A DNA stretch of 64,000 nucleotides from Kitasatospora sp. NBC_00315 (GTDB lineage: Bacteria > Actinomycetota > Actinomycetes > Streptomycetales > Streptomycetaceae). Both the position numbers and the translations under genes were made by a program. Below the pieces are notes generated by a model. It was not told the DNA's origin. It did not search any database and saw nothing but the letters and a program-made list of their open reading frames with translations. Every line of letters starts with the position of its first letter. The stretch's first letter is position 1. The stretch spans positions 2,232,001 through 2,296,000 of the forward strand of contig NZ_CP108025.1 of assembly GCF_041435095.1 (NCBI RefSeq). Direction: 5' to 3'. This document shows, piece by piece, positions 51,271-61,011 of the stretch.

Positions 51271-52620
51271 ATGGACGTCATGACCACCACGCGCTCCCGG
51301 GCCGAACGGGCCGCCCAGGCCCGGTCGGCCGAAGTCCAGCTCGCTGCCGACGGAATCGACGGGGTGGTGTTCGGCTGGGTCGACAACGCCGGGATCACCC
51401 GGGTGAAGTCCGTCCCGCTCAACCAGCTCGAACACGCCGCCGAACACGGCGTCGGCGCCGTACCCTGTTTCGACCTCTCCCTGGTGGACGACTCCTTCAC
51501 CACCACGCCTTCGAGCACCGGCCCGGTGGGCGACCTGCGGCTCGTCCCCGACCTCGACCGGCTCACCCCGCTCGCCGCCCAGCCCGGCTGGGCCTGGGCC
51601 CCGGCCGACCGCCACACCCAGGACGGCACCCCGCACCCCGGCTGCCAGCGCGGCTTCGCCCGCCGGGCCGCCGAGGCCCTGGAGCGACGCGGACTCTCGG
51701 TGCAGGCCGGGATCGAGATCGAGTGGGTGGTGGCCGACGCCGCCGGAAATCCCGCGACGGTCGAACCCGGGTACGGGATGGCCCGCTTCATCGAGCACTC
51801 CGACTACCTGCGGGCGGTGCTGCGCGCCCTCACCGAACAGGGGCTGGCCGTGCTGCAGATCCACCCCGAGTACGCCGCCGGGCAGTTCGAGGTCTCGGTC
51901 GCCGCCGAGGGGCCGGTGGAGGCGGCCGACACCGCGATGCTGGTGCGCCACACCATCCGGGCCGTCTCCGCCCGGCACGGCCTGCGGGTCTCGTACGCGC
52001 CCGTCTTCACCAAGGGCGCTATCGGCAACGGCGGCCACCTGCACCTCAGCCTCTGGCGACAGGACCGGAACCTCGGGCACGGCGGCCCCGGCCGCCACGG
52101 GCTGCACCCCGAAGCCGAGCAGTTCCTCGCGGGCGCGCTGGCCGAACTGCCCGCCCTGCTCGCCCTCGGCGCACCCAGCGTCGCCTCCTACCTGCGCCTG
52201 GTCCCCTCCCACTTCGCCGGGGCCTTCCGTTGTTGGGGCCTGGAGAACCGCGAGGCGGCGCTGCGCCTGATCGCCGGCTCCACCGCCGGGCAGGCCAATG
52301 CCGAGTTCAAGTGCTTCGACGCCGCCGCCAACCCGTACCTGGCGATCGGCGGGGTGCTGGCCGCCGGGCTCGCCGGCCTCGACGCCGGCCTGCCCCTCCC
52401 GCCCGAGACCCGGAGCGACCCCGCCGCCCTCGGCAGCGCCGAGCGCCTCCCGGCGAGCCTGTCGGAGGCGACCGACGCGTACGAGAAGTCCGCACTGCTG
52501 CGGCAGGCACTCGGCCCCGAGCTGTACGAGAACGTGCTGGCCGTACGGCGGGCGGAGGCGGAACTGTTCGCCACACACACGGACGAGGACGTCATCGGGG
52601 CCGTCCGCTGGCGGTACTGA
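51271..52620 (+). CDS. Glutamine synthetase-like ligase (gamma-glutamylamide synthetase type)
   Basis: A 449-residue member of the glutamine synthetase family. Metal and ATP motifs are GIEIEWVV, FEVSVAA, GNGGHLHLSL and the NREAALRL segment. The region NAEFKCFDAAANPYLA carries Lys where true glutamine synthetases have Arg, a feature of relatives that couple glutamate to amines (polyamine or ethanolamine type). The adenylylation tyrosine loop of GlnA is absent. It converges on a GNAT and a decarboxylase gene, supporting a role with biogenic amines. ATG 51271, with a second ATG at 51280 possible. Confidence 0.87.
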   Translation: MDVMTTTRSRAERAAQARSAEVQLAADGIDGVVFGWVDNAGITRVKSVPLNQLEHAAEHGVGAVPCFDLSLVDDSFTTTPSSTGPVGDLRLVPDLDRLTPLAAQPGWAWAPADRHTQDGTPHPGCQRGFARRAAEALERRGLSVQAGIEIEWVVADAAGNPATVEPGYGMARFIEHSDYLRAVLRALTEQGLAVLQIHPEYAAGQFEVSVAAEGPVEAADTAMLVRHTIRAVSARHGLRVSYAPVFTKGAIGNGGHLHLSLWRQDRNLGHGGPGRHGLHPEAEQFLAGALAELPALLALGAPSVASYLRLVPSHFAGAFRCWGLENREAALRLIAGSTAGQANAEFKCFDAAANPYLAIGGVLAAGLAGLDAGLPLPPETRSDPAALGSAERLPASLSEATDAYEKSALLRQALGPELYENVLAVRRAEAELFATHTDEDVIGAVRWRY

Positions 52621-52704
52621 CCGAGCAGCACCCTCCCTGCCGCGAACACGCACGCGGATCACACCACGACTGGAGCTCGGGAGCTGCGAGGGTGGGCGCC
52701 TACA

Positions 52705-52745
52705 GGGGCTCCGGGCCGGCAGCACAGCACCCGGCCCGGAGCCCC
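52705..52745. terminator. Bidirectional terminator
   Basis: A perfect 15-bp stem (52705-52719 with 52731-52745) and an 11-base loop lie between the convergent GS-like and GNAT genes, so it can serve both. Confidence 0.75.
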
Positions 52746-52774
52746 CGGAACGAAGCGGCCGACCGGCCGCACGC

Positions 52775-53392
52775 TCAGTTCCGCGCCGGCCCGGCAGGCA
52801 GCCCCACGCACCCGGTTGCCTGCGGCGCACCCGTCGCGTCCGCGCCGTGCGCCGGACAGCCGGGAGCCGGATCGGTGACAGCCCGCTCCAACGGCTTCGC
52901 CATGTAGACCGCCTCGGGGCCGTAGCTCGCGGGCGGCCCGATCTCCGGCCGGGCGCGATAGCCCAGCAGCGTCCACATCGTCCGAGAACCGCGCACGGCG
53001 ACCAGGGAGAGCGTCCGGTAGCAGGCCGACCGCCCGGTCTCCTCCAGGTGCCTCTGCATCGCGCGGGCCAGGCCCCGGCCACGTACTCGCTCGGCGATCA
53101 CCAGGTCGTGGAGGTGCAGGTTGCCGCTCCCCTTCGGGTTCTCCCCCACCGTGCCGTCCTCGGCCGGATTCAGGTCCGGACAGTGGAAGAGCGGGTACGG
53201 CAGTGCGAGCAGGTAGCCGCCGAAGCCGCCCGCGTACTCCGCCACGAAACAGGTCGAGGGCGAGGCGCGGTGCCGGGAGCGCAGTGCCTCCTCTCCCTCG
53301 GACAGGCCGTCCGCCGCGTAGGCGCGTTGCTCCAGCGCGACCAGCTCGTCCCAGTCCTCTTCCTGAAGCAGCCGAATCCGGGTGTCGCTCAT
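52775..53392 (-). CDS. GNAT-family N-acetyltransferase
   Basis: A 205-residue acetyltransferase. The acetyl-CoA loop is RVRGRGLARAMQ, preceded by the core strands FVAEYAGGFGGYLLALPYP and HLHDLVI. About 35 C-terminal residues rich in A, G and P lie beyond the fold. Its start overlaps the decarboxylase stop by four bases (ATGA), so the two are coupled, which suggests the decarboxylation product (a diamine) or a related amine as acetyl acceptor. This is inference. Confidence 0.87.
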   Translation of the reverse strand: MSDTRIRLLQEEDWDELVALEQRAYAADGLSEGEEALRSRHRASPSTCFVAEYAGGFGGYLLALPYPLFHCPDLNPAEDGTVGENPKGSGNLHLHDLVIAERVRGRGLARAMQRHLEETGRSACYRTLSLVAVRGSRTMWTLLGYRARPEIGPPASYGPEAVYMAKPLERAVTDPAPGCPAHGADATGAPQATGCVGLPAGPARN

Positions 53393-54726
53393 GCGGCTCC
53401 TCCGTCCGGGGCCGAACCGCCTACGCAGGTGTACGGCAACGGCCGGAAGCCGTTGAACCCCTGGGTGGCGTAGGCGGCGGCGTACGCACCGCAGGAGTGG
53501 ACCCAGACCGGGTCGCCGGAGGCGATCGTGCGCGGAACCCGCACCAAGCCGTCCTCCTGGGCGTAGGCGTCGTCGCTGTCGCAGGTCGGACCGGCCACCA
53601 CGGCGTTGACCAGCTGCCCACCGGGATGGGTCGGGAACTCCAGCCGGTACTGCAACTGGTCCATCTCGTACAGGCCGTTGAACTTTCCGCAGCTGAGGTA
53701 GAGCCAGTCCTCACGGGTGCCGTCGAGCCGGTGGCGTGAGGTGAGCCGGGCGACGTGGGCACGGATCGCGCCGTGGTCGGCGACCAGGTGGCGGCCGGGC
53801 TCCAGCAGGAAGTCCAGCGGGGCGGCGTTGACGGCGCGCAGCCGTTCCATGCCTTCGCCGATCACCGCGAACATCTTGTCCAGCGGCGGTTCCAGCGGTC
53901 GGCCGTGCCGGTCGAGGACGCCGAGGGCGGGCAGTCCCCCACCGAGGTTGATCCGGTCCAAGACGATGCCGTACCGGTTGAGCGCCTCCAGCAAGCCGGC
54001 CAGCGTCTCGATCGCCTCACCCCAGGCTTCGGCCGTCATCTGCTGGGAACCGACGTGCACCGACAGACCGGAGGGCACCAGTGCGGCGGCCCGGGCGGCG
54101 TCGAGCACCCGCAGGGCATCCTCGGGCGAGCAGCCGAACTTGCGGCTCAAACCCCACAACGCGCCGTCGCCGGTGGTCGCGACCCGGCAGAACACCCTTG
54201 AGCCGGGGGCGTGTTCGGCGATCGCGGCGACGTCCTCCGGGCTGTCGGTGGCGAAGTCACGCACACCCAGCCGGTAGGCCTCGGCGATGTTGCGGTCGGA
54301 CTTGACGGTGTTGCCGTAGTGGATCAGTTCGGGGGCCGCCCCGGTGCGCAGCGCCTGGGCGATCTCCTGCGGGCTGGCTGCGTCAAAGCCGGACCCGAGC
54401 CTGGCCAGGTGGTCGAGCACCTCGTCCACCGGGCAGGCCTTCATCGCGAACCGGACGGAGACGCCTGGCAGTTCGGCGCACAGGGCGGTGAACTGGCGCC
54501 CGATGCCGTCCAGGTCGTAGATGATGGCGTCCTCCGTGGCGGCGGCGAGCGCGGCACGCAGGGCGGAGTGGTCCTGCCGGCCCGGGTGGCTGTACCGACC
54601 GGGGAGGAACGCGGTGGAAGGGTGCACGGTGGCCGACGCGGTCAGGGTGCGATGGCCGGTTCTGCCGCAGTCGGCCGGCCGGCGCAGTTCGGTGATCCGA
54701 CGCGTGTCGGGGGCCTGATGCCTCAC
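53389..54726 (-). CDS. PLP-dependent ornithine/lysine-type decarboxylase (fold type III)
   Basis: A 445-residue group IV decarboxylase, related to eukaryotic ornithine decarboxylase. The PLP lysine is in RFAMKACPVDEVL, the phosphate-binding glycines in LGGGLPALG, EPGRHLVAD follows, and the catalytic Cys with its acidic partner is in GPTCDSDD. The latter favours ornithine or lysine over diaminopimelate as substrate. The GTG start gives a roughly 50-residue N-terminal extension that may be partly untranslated; family similarity begins near FLPGRYSHP. It is operonic with the GNAT gene. Confidence 0.88.
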   Translation of the reverse strand: MRHQAPDTRRITELRRPADCGRTGHRTLTASATVHPSTAFLPGRYSHPGRQDHSALRAALAAATEDAIIYDLDGIGRQFTALCAELPGVSVRFAMKACPVDEVLDHLARLGSGFDAASPQEIAQALRTGAAPELIHYGNTVKSDRNIAEAYRLGVRDFATDSPEDVAAIAEHAPGSRVFCRVATTGDGALWGLSRKFGCSPEDALRVLDAARAAALVPSGLSVHVGSQQMTAEAWGEAIETLAGLLEALNRYGIVLDRINLGGGLPALGVLDRHGRPLEPPLDKMFAVIGEGMERLRAVNAAPLDFLLEPGRHLVADHGAIRAHVARLTSRHRLDGTREDWLYLSCGKFNGLYEMDQLQYRLEFPTHPGGQLVNAVVAGPTCDSDDAYAQEDGLVRVPRTIASGDPVWVHSCGAYAAAYATQGFNGFRPLPYTCVGGSAPDGGAA

Positions 54727-55093
54727 GTGTGCACTCCCAATTCCGGCTGGACGATCGGCGCCAAGAACCTGCCGGCGCCAAGAGGTGAGACGAGGGGTCC
54801 GAAGGTCGGCCAGGACGCCTGACCCGGATTTCTCCCTCTCCGCACTCTATGTACGGTCGGGGTCCGTTCCTGCGCCTGCTGTGCACCCTGTCCGGCCTGC
54901 CGGGCGCTGACGCAGCGCAGCGCAGCGTGGGCTGTATCGCGCCGGAACCGGGCAGTGGGGAACGTCCGGTCCAGCCGACGCACCAGACGTGCAGTGCACG
55001 AACGCTTCTGTCGGCGCCGACGAGACGGCAGGACCCGGGAAGCTCCCGGTCCCGTTCCTGCCAGCCCCTGCCGGCAGTTGCAACGGTGCCCTG
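54727..55093. other. Intergenic region
   Basis: No gene recognised. It contains the promoter region of the decarboxylase-GNAT pair on the minus strand. Codon bias does not support the overlapping open frames. Confidence 0.5.
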
Positions 55094-55372
55094 ATGCACC
55101 GCTCGACACGCAGAACCACCCGAACGGCAACGGTGCGGCCCCCTACGGCCTTGACGATCAGGTCCCATCGGACGCTGCCGCAGGTCACCGGCATCCACGC
55201 CTACAGGTTCCTCCACAGCGAGTACGACGACCTCGACGACGAGGATCCCGGCACCGGCGACGCGGAGAATTGGGACGACGAGCAGTCCGAAGAGCACCAG
55301 CACGCCCGCCGCGAACGCTTCGCCCAACTCGCCCGCGAAGCCGCCGCCCACCACCGCGACCGACTGATCTGA
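55094..55372 (+). CDS. Small acidic hypothetical protein
   Basis: About 92 residues from ATG 55094. The second half has strong coding bias (HSEYDDLDDEDPGTGDAENW, then a charged helix ending HHRDRLI), while the first 30 codons look less coding, so the true start may be later or the 5' end may be truncated. The acidic, helical character and the position before an integrase suggest a mobile-element accessory gene. I do not recognise a family. Confidence 0.5.
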   Translation: MHRSTRRTTRTATVRPPTALTIRSHRTLPQVTGIHAYRFLHSEYDDLDDEDPGTGDAENWDDEQSEEHQHARRERFAQLAREAAAHHRDRLI

Positions 55373-55603
55373 TCTGCGGCCCCACGGGCGGGACACCCCA
55401 CCGACCGGCAGGTTCTCCCTTTGCCGCCGGCCAAGGGAGAACCACAAGTTGCATGTTCAGGTGGGGGCTCTCACCAAGAATCAGCAGGTCAGAGCCTGAA
55501 GACCGCACTGGTGATCGCATGGTGGTCGCAGCCGGCCGCCCAGGCACAGGACCGATAGCCTCCGCAGCCGATCAAGGAACCATGGCTACGGGAGGCCGAG
55601 GAA

Positions 55604-56859
55604 GTGCGCAGTTCAGGACGGCGTGGACGTGGACGGGTCTACCGCCGGTGCGGATGCCGCGACACGGATCGGCGCCAACTCGGCGCATCGTGCCTGCGTC
55701 TGGCCGAGGAGGGGCACGGCACGTGGACGTTCGCCGTCGACATCCCCTCCCTCAGCGGACGGCGGCGCACCGTGCGCCGGGGAGGGTTCGAGGACGCGTG
55801 GACGGCGGAGGGCGCGTTGCGGCGCTTCCTCGAAGGCCGCCGACTGGGCTTCGACGCCGCCCCCCACGAGACAGTGGCCGCCTACCTCACCCGGTGGCTG
55901 AAGAGCATGGAGTTCCTGCTCAAGCCCACCACCTACGCCCGCTACCGCACCTACGTGCACGGCGAACTCATCCCCGTCTTCGGCGAGATACGCCTGGAGG
56001 AGCTGGCCCACGACCACATCGCCGCCTACGCCCACCAGCAGCTCGAAGCCGGCCGCGGGCGCCAGGCCGTCTACCACTGCCTCGCCACCCTCTCCAGTGC
56101 CCTGGGCTCAGCAGTGCGCACCCACCGGCTCCCGTTCAACGCCGCCCAGCCCATGCCGATCCGCAGACCCCGCGCGGACGAACGCGTCCCCTGGAGCGCG
56201 GAGCAGGCCGTCGAGTTCCTCACCCACTGCCGCGAGGAAGACCCCGCCTTCGCAGATGTCATCGAGGTGATCATCGGCACCGGCCTGCGCAAGGGCGAGG
56301 CCCTCGGCCTCCAGCGCGCGTGCGTACGGATCGACGAACGAGTCATGTTCATCCGCCACACGCTCTCCGCGATCGACAACCACGAACTCGTCCTGACCGC
56401 ACCGAAAACGAAGAAGAGCCGCAACTGGGTACCCCTGTCCGAGCGCGTCGCAGCAGCACTCCAACGCGCCATCGCCAGGAACACCTCCACGGACAACGAC
56501 CACGTCTTCCAGGACGCCGACGGCAAGCCGCTCCACCCCGCGGCGGTCCGCCGGCGCTTCCACGAACTACGCGAGCAGGCCGGACTGCCCCACGTCACCA
56601 TCCACGACCTGCGACACCTCGCCGCCACCCTCGCCCTGGAGGGCAACGTCTCATGGCCGTCATCTCCAAGACACTGCGGCATTCCACCCTGTCGACCACG
56701 GCGAACATCTACAGCCATCTGACCTGGGACGTCGCAATGGCCGCCGTGCACACCATCGAAGCCAGGCTCTGCCTCGTAGAGGCCCGCGTCCGGTACGGCA
56801 CCGACGCCCTCGCCCGGAACAGCCCTACGCCGAACCCACTGTTCGGCCACGCAGCCTGA
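55604..56859 (+). pseudogene. Tyrosine integrase, frameshifted near its 3' end
   Basis: A nearly full-length phage/ICE integrase: an N-terminal basic region RVYRRCGC, a core-binding domain (VAAYLTRWLKSMEFLLKPTT), and a catalytic domain with Arg in GTGLRKGEALGL and HDLRHLAATLAL. The frame then reads off wrongly after EGNV. The expected AVISKTLRHSTLSTTANIYS with the nucleophile Tyr continues in another frame from about 56653 to the stop at 56857-56859. A one-base indel near 56653 therefore removes the catalytic Tyr. It faces the 3' end of tRNA-Pro 370 bases away, a typical integrase-tRNA arrangement. Confidence 0.8.
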
Positions 56860-56860
56860 C

Positions 56861-57230
56861 ACCTGCACGACTAAAAGCCGCCCAATGCCCACCGATGCCA
56901 CTCAAGCCGTCCGGCATGACGATCCGTAACTGACACACACCCAGCCACACGGCCCGTCACAACAACTGGAGCCACGGGCCCCACAGCCATGCCCAAATCG
57001 AATGACGCCCGCTTCAACAACGAACGAGGCCTCAATCGCCCGACGAACACGCTCAGTCACTACAATCGGGCGAACAAAAGGGCATAAAACGGGCGTGCAG
57101 GAATGCGGCGATACGCCGAAAACGCTCCCCAAGGCGACGTGAACGAGCGTTCACGACCACACTGCGACCACCACAGCAAAAAGGCCGCCCTCACCATTTG
57201 GCAAGAACGGCCTCCGACCTGCGAAAACGC
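56861..57230. other. Region between integrase and tRNA-Pro
   Basis: Less GC-rich than its surroundings and without a convincing gene, where an attachment site would be expected. It contains CGTGAACG-AG-CGTTCACG at 57138-57155 (8-bp arms). I found no second copy of the tRNA 3' end in the window. Confidence 0.5.
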
Positions 57231-57307
<77 letters not shown>

Positions 57308-57471
57308 TGGTCTCGGACCCTCCGGGCAGGTGCCTTGCGGCTCTGCTCTTCGGCTTCTCAACCTTGCCTCCGGTCTCCCGGGCGACGTGCAAAACAATAC
57401 AGCACGTCGGGGGGTGCTCGCTGCCAGGTTTCCGGGGGTGGCGTGAATGACGCGATGCCGGGTGGCCCAGG

Positions 57472-58854
57472 TCAGGGTGTGGGGTGGCGGGAGTCGTAGC
57501 GGACGAAGGCGGGGCGGCGGGCTGCGAGGAGGAGGATGACGGCGACGCAGGCCAGGCCGCCGGTGACCACGGAGACCGCCGGTGAGGCCAGGGAGGCAAC
57601 GGCGCCGGATTCGAAGTCGCCGAGACGAGGCCCGCCGGCGACGACCACGATGAAGATGCCCTGCAGTCGGCCGCGCATCTCGTCGGGGGCCGCGACCTGC
57701 ATCATCGTGTTGCGGAAGATCATGCTGACGGTGTCCGCGCAGCCCGCCACGGCCAGCAGGAGCAGGCCCAGCCACAGATTTCGGGCCAGGCCGAAGGCGG
57801 CGATGGCGAGGCCCCATGCGGCCACGGCGACGAGGACGGCGGCGCCCTGGCGGTGGACCCGGCCGATCCAGCCGGAGAACAGGGCGCCGATGAGCGCGCC
57901 GACCGCCGGGGCGGAGACCAGCAGGCCGACCGTACGGGCGTCACCGCCGTAGAAGCCGACGGCGATGGCGGGGAAGAGGGCACGTGGCATGCCGAAAATC
58001 ATGGCGGCCAGGTCGGCCAGGAAGCTGGTGCGCAGGTTGGGCTGCTCCCGCAGGAAGCGGAGCCCGTCCAGGACGGAGGCCCGGCCCTTGCGTTCGCCGA
58101 GCGGGCGCATCGCGGGCAGCCGCCACATCGCGTACAGGGTGGCCGTGAAGGCGACGGTGTCGACCAGGTAGGCGGACTGCGCACCGTAGGCGCCGATGAG
58201 GACACCGCCGACCATCGGGCCCACCGTGAGGCCCAGGTTCATGCTCACGGTGTTGAGCGCGTTGGCGGCCGGGAGCTGATGGGACGGCACCAGTCGCGGG
58301 ATCATGGCCGAGCGGGCGGGCGAGCTGATGGCGAAGAAGCCGGCCTGGAAGGCCACCGCCGCGTAGAGCACCAGGACCTGGCCGAGGTCGGCGAGTGCCT
58401 GGCCGGCAAGGACGGCCGAGACCAGGGCGAGCCCGGCCGCGCCGATCAGGCCGAGGCGGCGGCGGTCCACCGTGTCGGCGATGGCTCCGCCGTACAGGCC
58501 GAAGGCGATCAGCGGGAACAGCGAGCAGAGTCCGACCAGGCCGGTGGCGAAGGTGGATCCGGTCAGCTGGTACACCTGGACCGAGACCGCGACGGCCGTC
58601 ATCTGCTGGCCGATCGAGGAGACCGCCTGGCCGAACCAGACGCGTCGGTAGTCGGCGTTGTCCCGCAGCGGGCTCAGGTCGGCGAAGGCGCCCCGGGCCG
58701 CCCGGCGGTACCAGGGCGCGTCGGTCGGCAGTGCGGTGGGAACACCGGCCGCGTCGGCGGACGAAGGCGCGGCGGGCGAGGAAACGGCGGTGGGCACGGG
58801 CCCGGCGGCGGGCGAGGGCGGCGGTTGGCTCGCGGGAGATTGATTCGTGGGCAC
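57472..58854 (-). CDS. MFS-family exporter
   Basis: A 460-residue major facilitator with about twelve membrane helices after a 50-residue Pro/Ser-rich cytoplasmic start. The family loop GLYGGAIADTVDRRRLG lies between helices 2 and 3, and RLVPSHQLPAANALNTVSMN follows the central helices, typical of the enterobactin-exporter-like branch of drug/siderophore efflux proteins. The GTG start at 58854 (protein MPTNQSPAS) is the most sensible; an upstream extension in frame lacks pattern. It is monocistronic, and the substrate is unknown. Confidence 0.87.
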   Translation of the reverse strand: MPTNQSPASQPPPSPAAGPVPTAVSSPAAPSSADAAGVPTALPTDAPWYRRAARGAFADLSPLRDNADYRRVWFGQAVSSIGQQMTAVAVSVQVYQLTGSTFATGLVGLCSLFPLIAFGLYGGAIADTVDRRRLGLIGAAGLALVSAVLAGQALADLGQVLVLYAAVAFQAGFFAISSPARSAMIPRLVPSHQLPAANALNTVSMNLGLTVGPMVGGVLIGAYGAQSAYLVDTVAFTATLYAMWRLPAMRPLGERKGRASVLDGLRFLREQPNLRTSFLADLAAMIFGMPRALFPAIAVGFYGGDARTVGLLVSAPAVGALIGALFSGWIGRVHRQGAAVLVAVAAWGLAIAAFGLARNLWLGLLLLAVAGCADTVSMIFRNTMMQVAAPDEMRGRLQGIFIVVVAGGPRLGDFESGAVASLASPAVSVVTGGLACVAVILLLAARRPAFVRYDSRHPTP

Positions 58855-58966
58855 AGAGACACATGTTCGACGCCGTTCGCTCACGGCCGCCCACCGGGGT
58901 AGGTGCAACGCCCACCGGGCCGCCCCGACCACCACTCGTCACCCACTGTCCGCCGCCCACCACCCA

Positions 58967-59053
58967 CAGCCCATCACCCGGCAGCCCATCACCCCGCAGC
59001 CCCTCACCCGCAGCCTGCAGCCCCTCGGCCCGGCCTGCAGCCCTCGGCCCGGC
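58967..59053. repeat. Imperfect tandem repeat
   Basis: Variants of CAGCCCATCACCCGG recur about five times between the MFS and DUF1684 genes. Low-complexity, possibly variable between strains. Confidence 0.5.
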
Positions 59054-59056
59054 CCC

Positions 59057-59854
59057 CTACCGCGTGAGGACCTGCTTCTCCCCCGCCTCCACCGCGATGG
59101 CGAACCGGTTGCCCGGCGGCGGGAAGGGGCAGATGAAGTGGTCGGCGAAGGCGCAGGGCGGCAGGTGGGCCCGGTTGAGGTCGAGGACGGTGAGGCCGCC
59201 GGCGTCCGGGGCGGGCAGCGTGATGAAGCGGAAGCGGTAGGTGTCCTTGCCGCTGGTCGCGTCGGCGATCACGCCACTGAGGCCCCCGCTCACGGAGCGG
59301 CTGACCGTCAGCGTGTGCGGCTCGCCGGCCAGCGTGAACGCGATCCGGCCGCTGACCGGCAGCGGGCGCTCCCGGCCGTCGACGTTCGGCACCAGCGGCG
59401 CCCGGGCCTCCTCGAAGGGGGTGAAGACCGCCGGCACGGCCCAGTCCGGCGCGTACGGGTAGGCCGCGATGCCCGCGAAGGCGGATCGGGCCGGGGAGGC
59501 GGGGTCGAAGACCCGCAGGGCGATCTCCCCCTCGCGCTCGATCGGGACGAGCCGCAGGTCGTCGAGGGTGGCCGTGTCCGCGGCGGGGTCGGTGTCGGGG
59601 CGCAGCAACACCTCGCCGTCCACCGGCGTGCCCACCCCGGCCGGACCGTCGACGACGATGCCGTCGGCGGCCGCCGCGCGTACCCGGACGCCCTCCGCGT
59701 CGCTCCACCAGAGGCCGGGCAGACCCGGCACCTCGGCGGGTTCGGGCTCCAGCCAGTGCGTGCCGGTGAGCGCGAGCTGCCCGTGCGGTGAGCTCACGGT
59801 GGCCGCCCGACCGTCGCTCCAGTGCTTCCAGGCCTCGGCGGCAGTGGCTGTCAT
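59057..59854 (-). CDS. DUF1684 family protein
   Basis: A 265-residue cytoplasmic protein with the DUF1684 signature: an early WKHWSDGR, a central VYDLN-like strand VLDLNRAHLPPCAF and the C-terminal FICPFPPPGNRFAIAVEAGEK. The family is widespread in actinomycetes and has no established reaction. The ATG start is at a clear family N-terminus. Its neighbours are core metabolic genes on the same strand, 124 bases from the thioesterase gene. Confidence 0.88.
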   Translation of the reverse strand: MTATAAEAWKHWSDGRAATVSSPHGQLALTGTHWLEPEPAEVPGLPGLWWSDAEGVRVRAAAADGIVVDGPAGVGTPVDGEVLLRPDTDPAADTATLDDLRLVPIEREGEIALRVFDPASPARSAFAGIAAYPYAPDWAVPAVFTPFEEARAPLVPNVDGRERPLPVSGRIAFTLAGEPHTLTVSRSVSGGLSGVIADATSGKDTYRFRFITLPAPDAGGLTVLDLNRAHLPPCAFADHFICPFPPPGNRFAIAVEAGEKQVLTR

Positions 59855-59978
59855 CGAAACCCCTCCAGTGCGCTAGGTGTCACCACCCTCAACGCCGGGG
59901 CCGGGGGTGGATCATTCCCCGCAGGTCGGAGGATCACCGGCCGGACGGTCCCGGGGACCGCCCGGCGCGTGCGGGGCC

Positions 59979-60839
59979 CTACTCGGGCAGCGGCCGGAAC
60001 AGTCCCTCCTGGACCACGGACACCACCAGCCGGCCGCTGCTGTCGTAGATCTCGCCCCGGGCGAGACCCCGGGCACCGTGGGCGACGGGTGACTCCTGCT
60101 GGTAGAGCAGCCAGTCGTCGGCGCGGAACGGCCGGTGGAACCACATCGCGTGGTCGAGCGACGCCATGTCGAAGTGCCGCCGCCCCCACAGCGGCTCGAC
60201 CGGCGCGCGGACGGCGTCCAGCAGGGTCATGTCGCTCGCGTAGGTGAGCGCGCAGACGTGGATCAGCGGTTCGTCCGGCAGCGCGCCGTTGGTCCGCAGC
60301 CAGACACCGCTGCGGGGCTCCACGCCGGCCAGCTCCTCCTTGGTCCAGCGGAGCCGGTCGACGTAGCGGATGTCGAAGGGCTGGCGGCGGCTGATGAACG
60401 GCGGCAGCTCGCCGAGCTTGGAACCGACTTCCTCCAGCGCGGTGGGCAGGCTCTCGGGCGACGGGACGTCCGGCATCGGGCTCTGGTGCTCGATGCCGCC
60501 CTTCTCGGGGTGGTGGAAGTCGGCGGTGAGGGCGAAGATCGAGCGGCCCTGCTGGATGCCGAGCACCCGGCGGGTGGTGAAGGAGCGGCCGTCCCTGATC
60601 CGGTCCACCTGGTAGACGATCGGTACGCCCGGCACGCCCGGGCGAAGGAAGTAGGCGTGCAGCGAGTGCACCGGGCGGTCCCCGTCCACCGTGCGTCCGG
60701 CGGCGACGAGGGCCTGACCGGCGACCTGGCCGCCGAACGTGCGTTGCAACTCCTCCTCGGGGCTGCGGCCGCGGAAGATGTTCAGCTCGATCTGCTCCAG
60801 ATCGAGGAGCTCGACCAGCTGGTCGACGGGGGTTCCCAT
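59979..60839 (-). CDS. tesB: Acyl-CoA thioesterase II
   Basis: A 286-residue double-hotdog thioesterase that hydrolyses acyl-CoA to free acid and CoA. Family landmarks are the N-terminal RTFGGQVAGQALVAA, HSLHAYFLRPG, the catalytic Asp region YASDMTLLDAV, LDHAMWFHRPFRADDWLLY and the Gln of VVQEGLFR. Full length, ATG start. Confidence 0.94.
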   Translation of the reverse strand: MGTPVDQLVELLDLEQIELNIFRGRSPEEELQRTFGGQVAGQALVAAGRTVDGDRPVHSLHAYFLRPGVPGVPIVYQVDRIRDGRSFTTRRVLGIQQGRSIFALTADFHHPEKGGIEHQSPMPDVPSPESLPTALEEVGSKLGELPPFISRRQPFDIRYVDRLRWTKEELAGVEPRSGVWLRTNGALPDEPLIHVCALTYASDMTLLDAVRAPVEPLWGRRHFDMASLDHAMWFHRPFRADDWLLYQQESPVAHGARGLARGEIYDSSGRLVVSVVQEGLFRPLPE

Positions 60840-61011
60840 GGGTGCGTGTCCTCTCCCGGGCGGTCCCGGGCGGGGTCCTCCGCCCGGCTGTCGCCTTTCG
60901 TCCAGTGGAATTCTCCTGCGACCCGGCGAATTCCCGCCGCCCGGGGGTGCCGGGCGGGTGGACGGAAGGCTCCCGGGCCACGGCCGCGCCCGCGGCGCCG
61001 CACCCGCGCTC

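Noticed and set aside
56902..57132. Minus-strand 76-codon frame beside tRNA-Pro
   Set aside because: Cys/Ser-rich translation without pattern or ribosome binding site, in a less GC-rich non-coding stretch.
57138..57155. Palindrome CGTGAACG-AG-CGTTCACG as an attachment-site core
   Set aside because: It has no second copy near the other integrase remnant and does not overlap the tRNA. The half-site similarity to the box at 51212-51229 may be chance.
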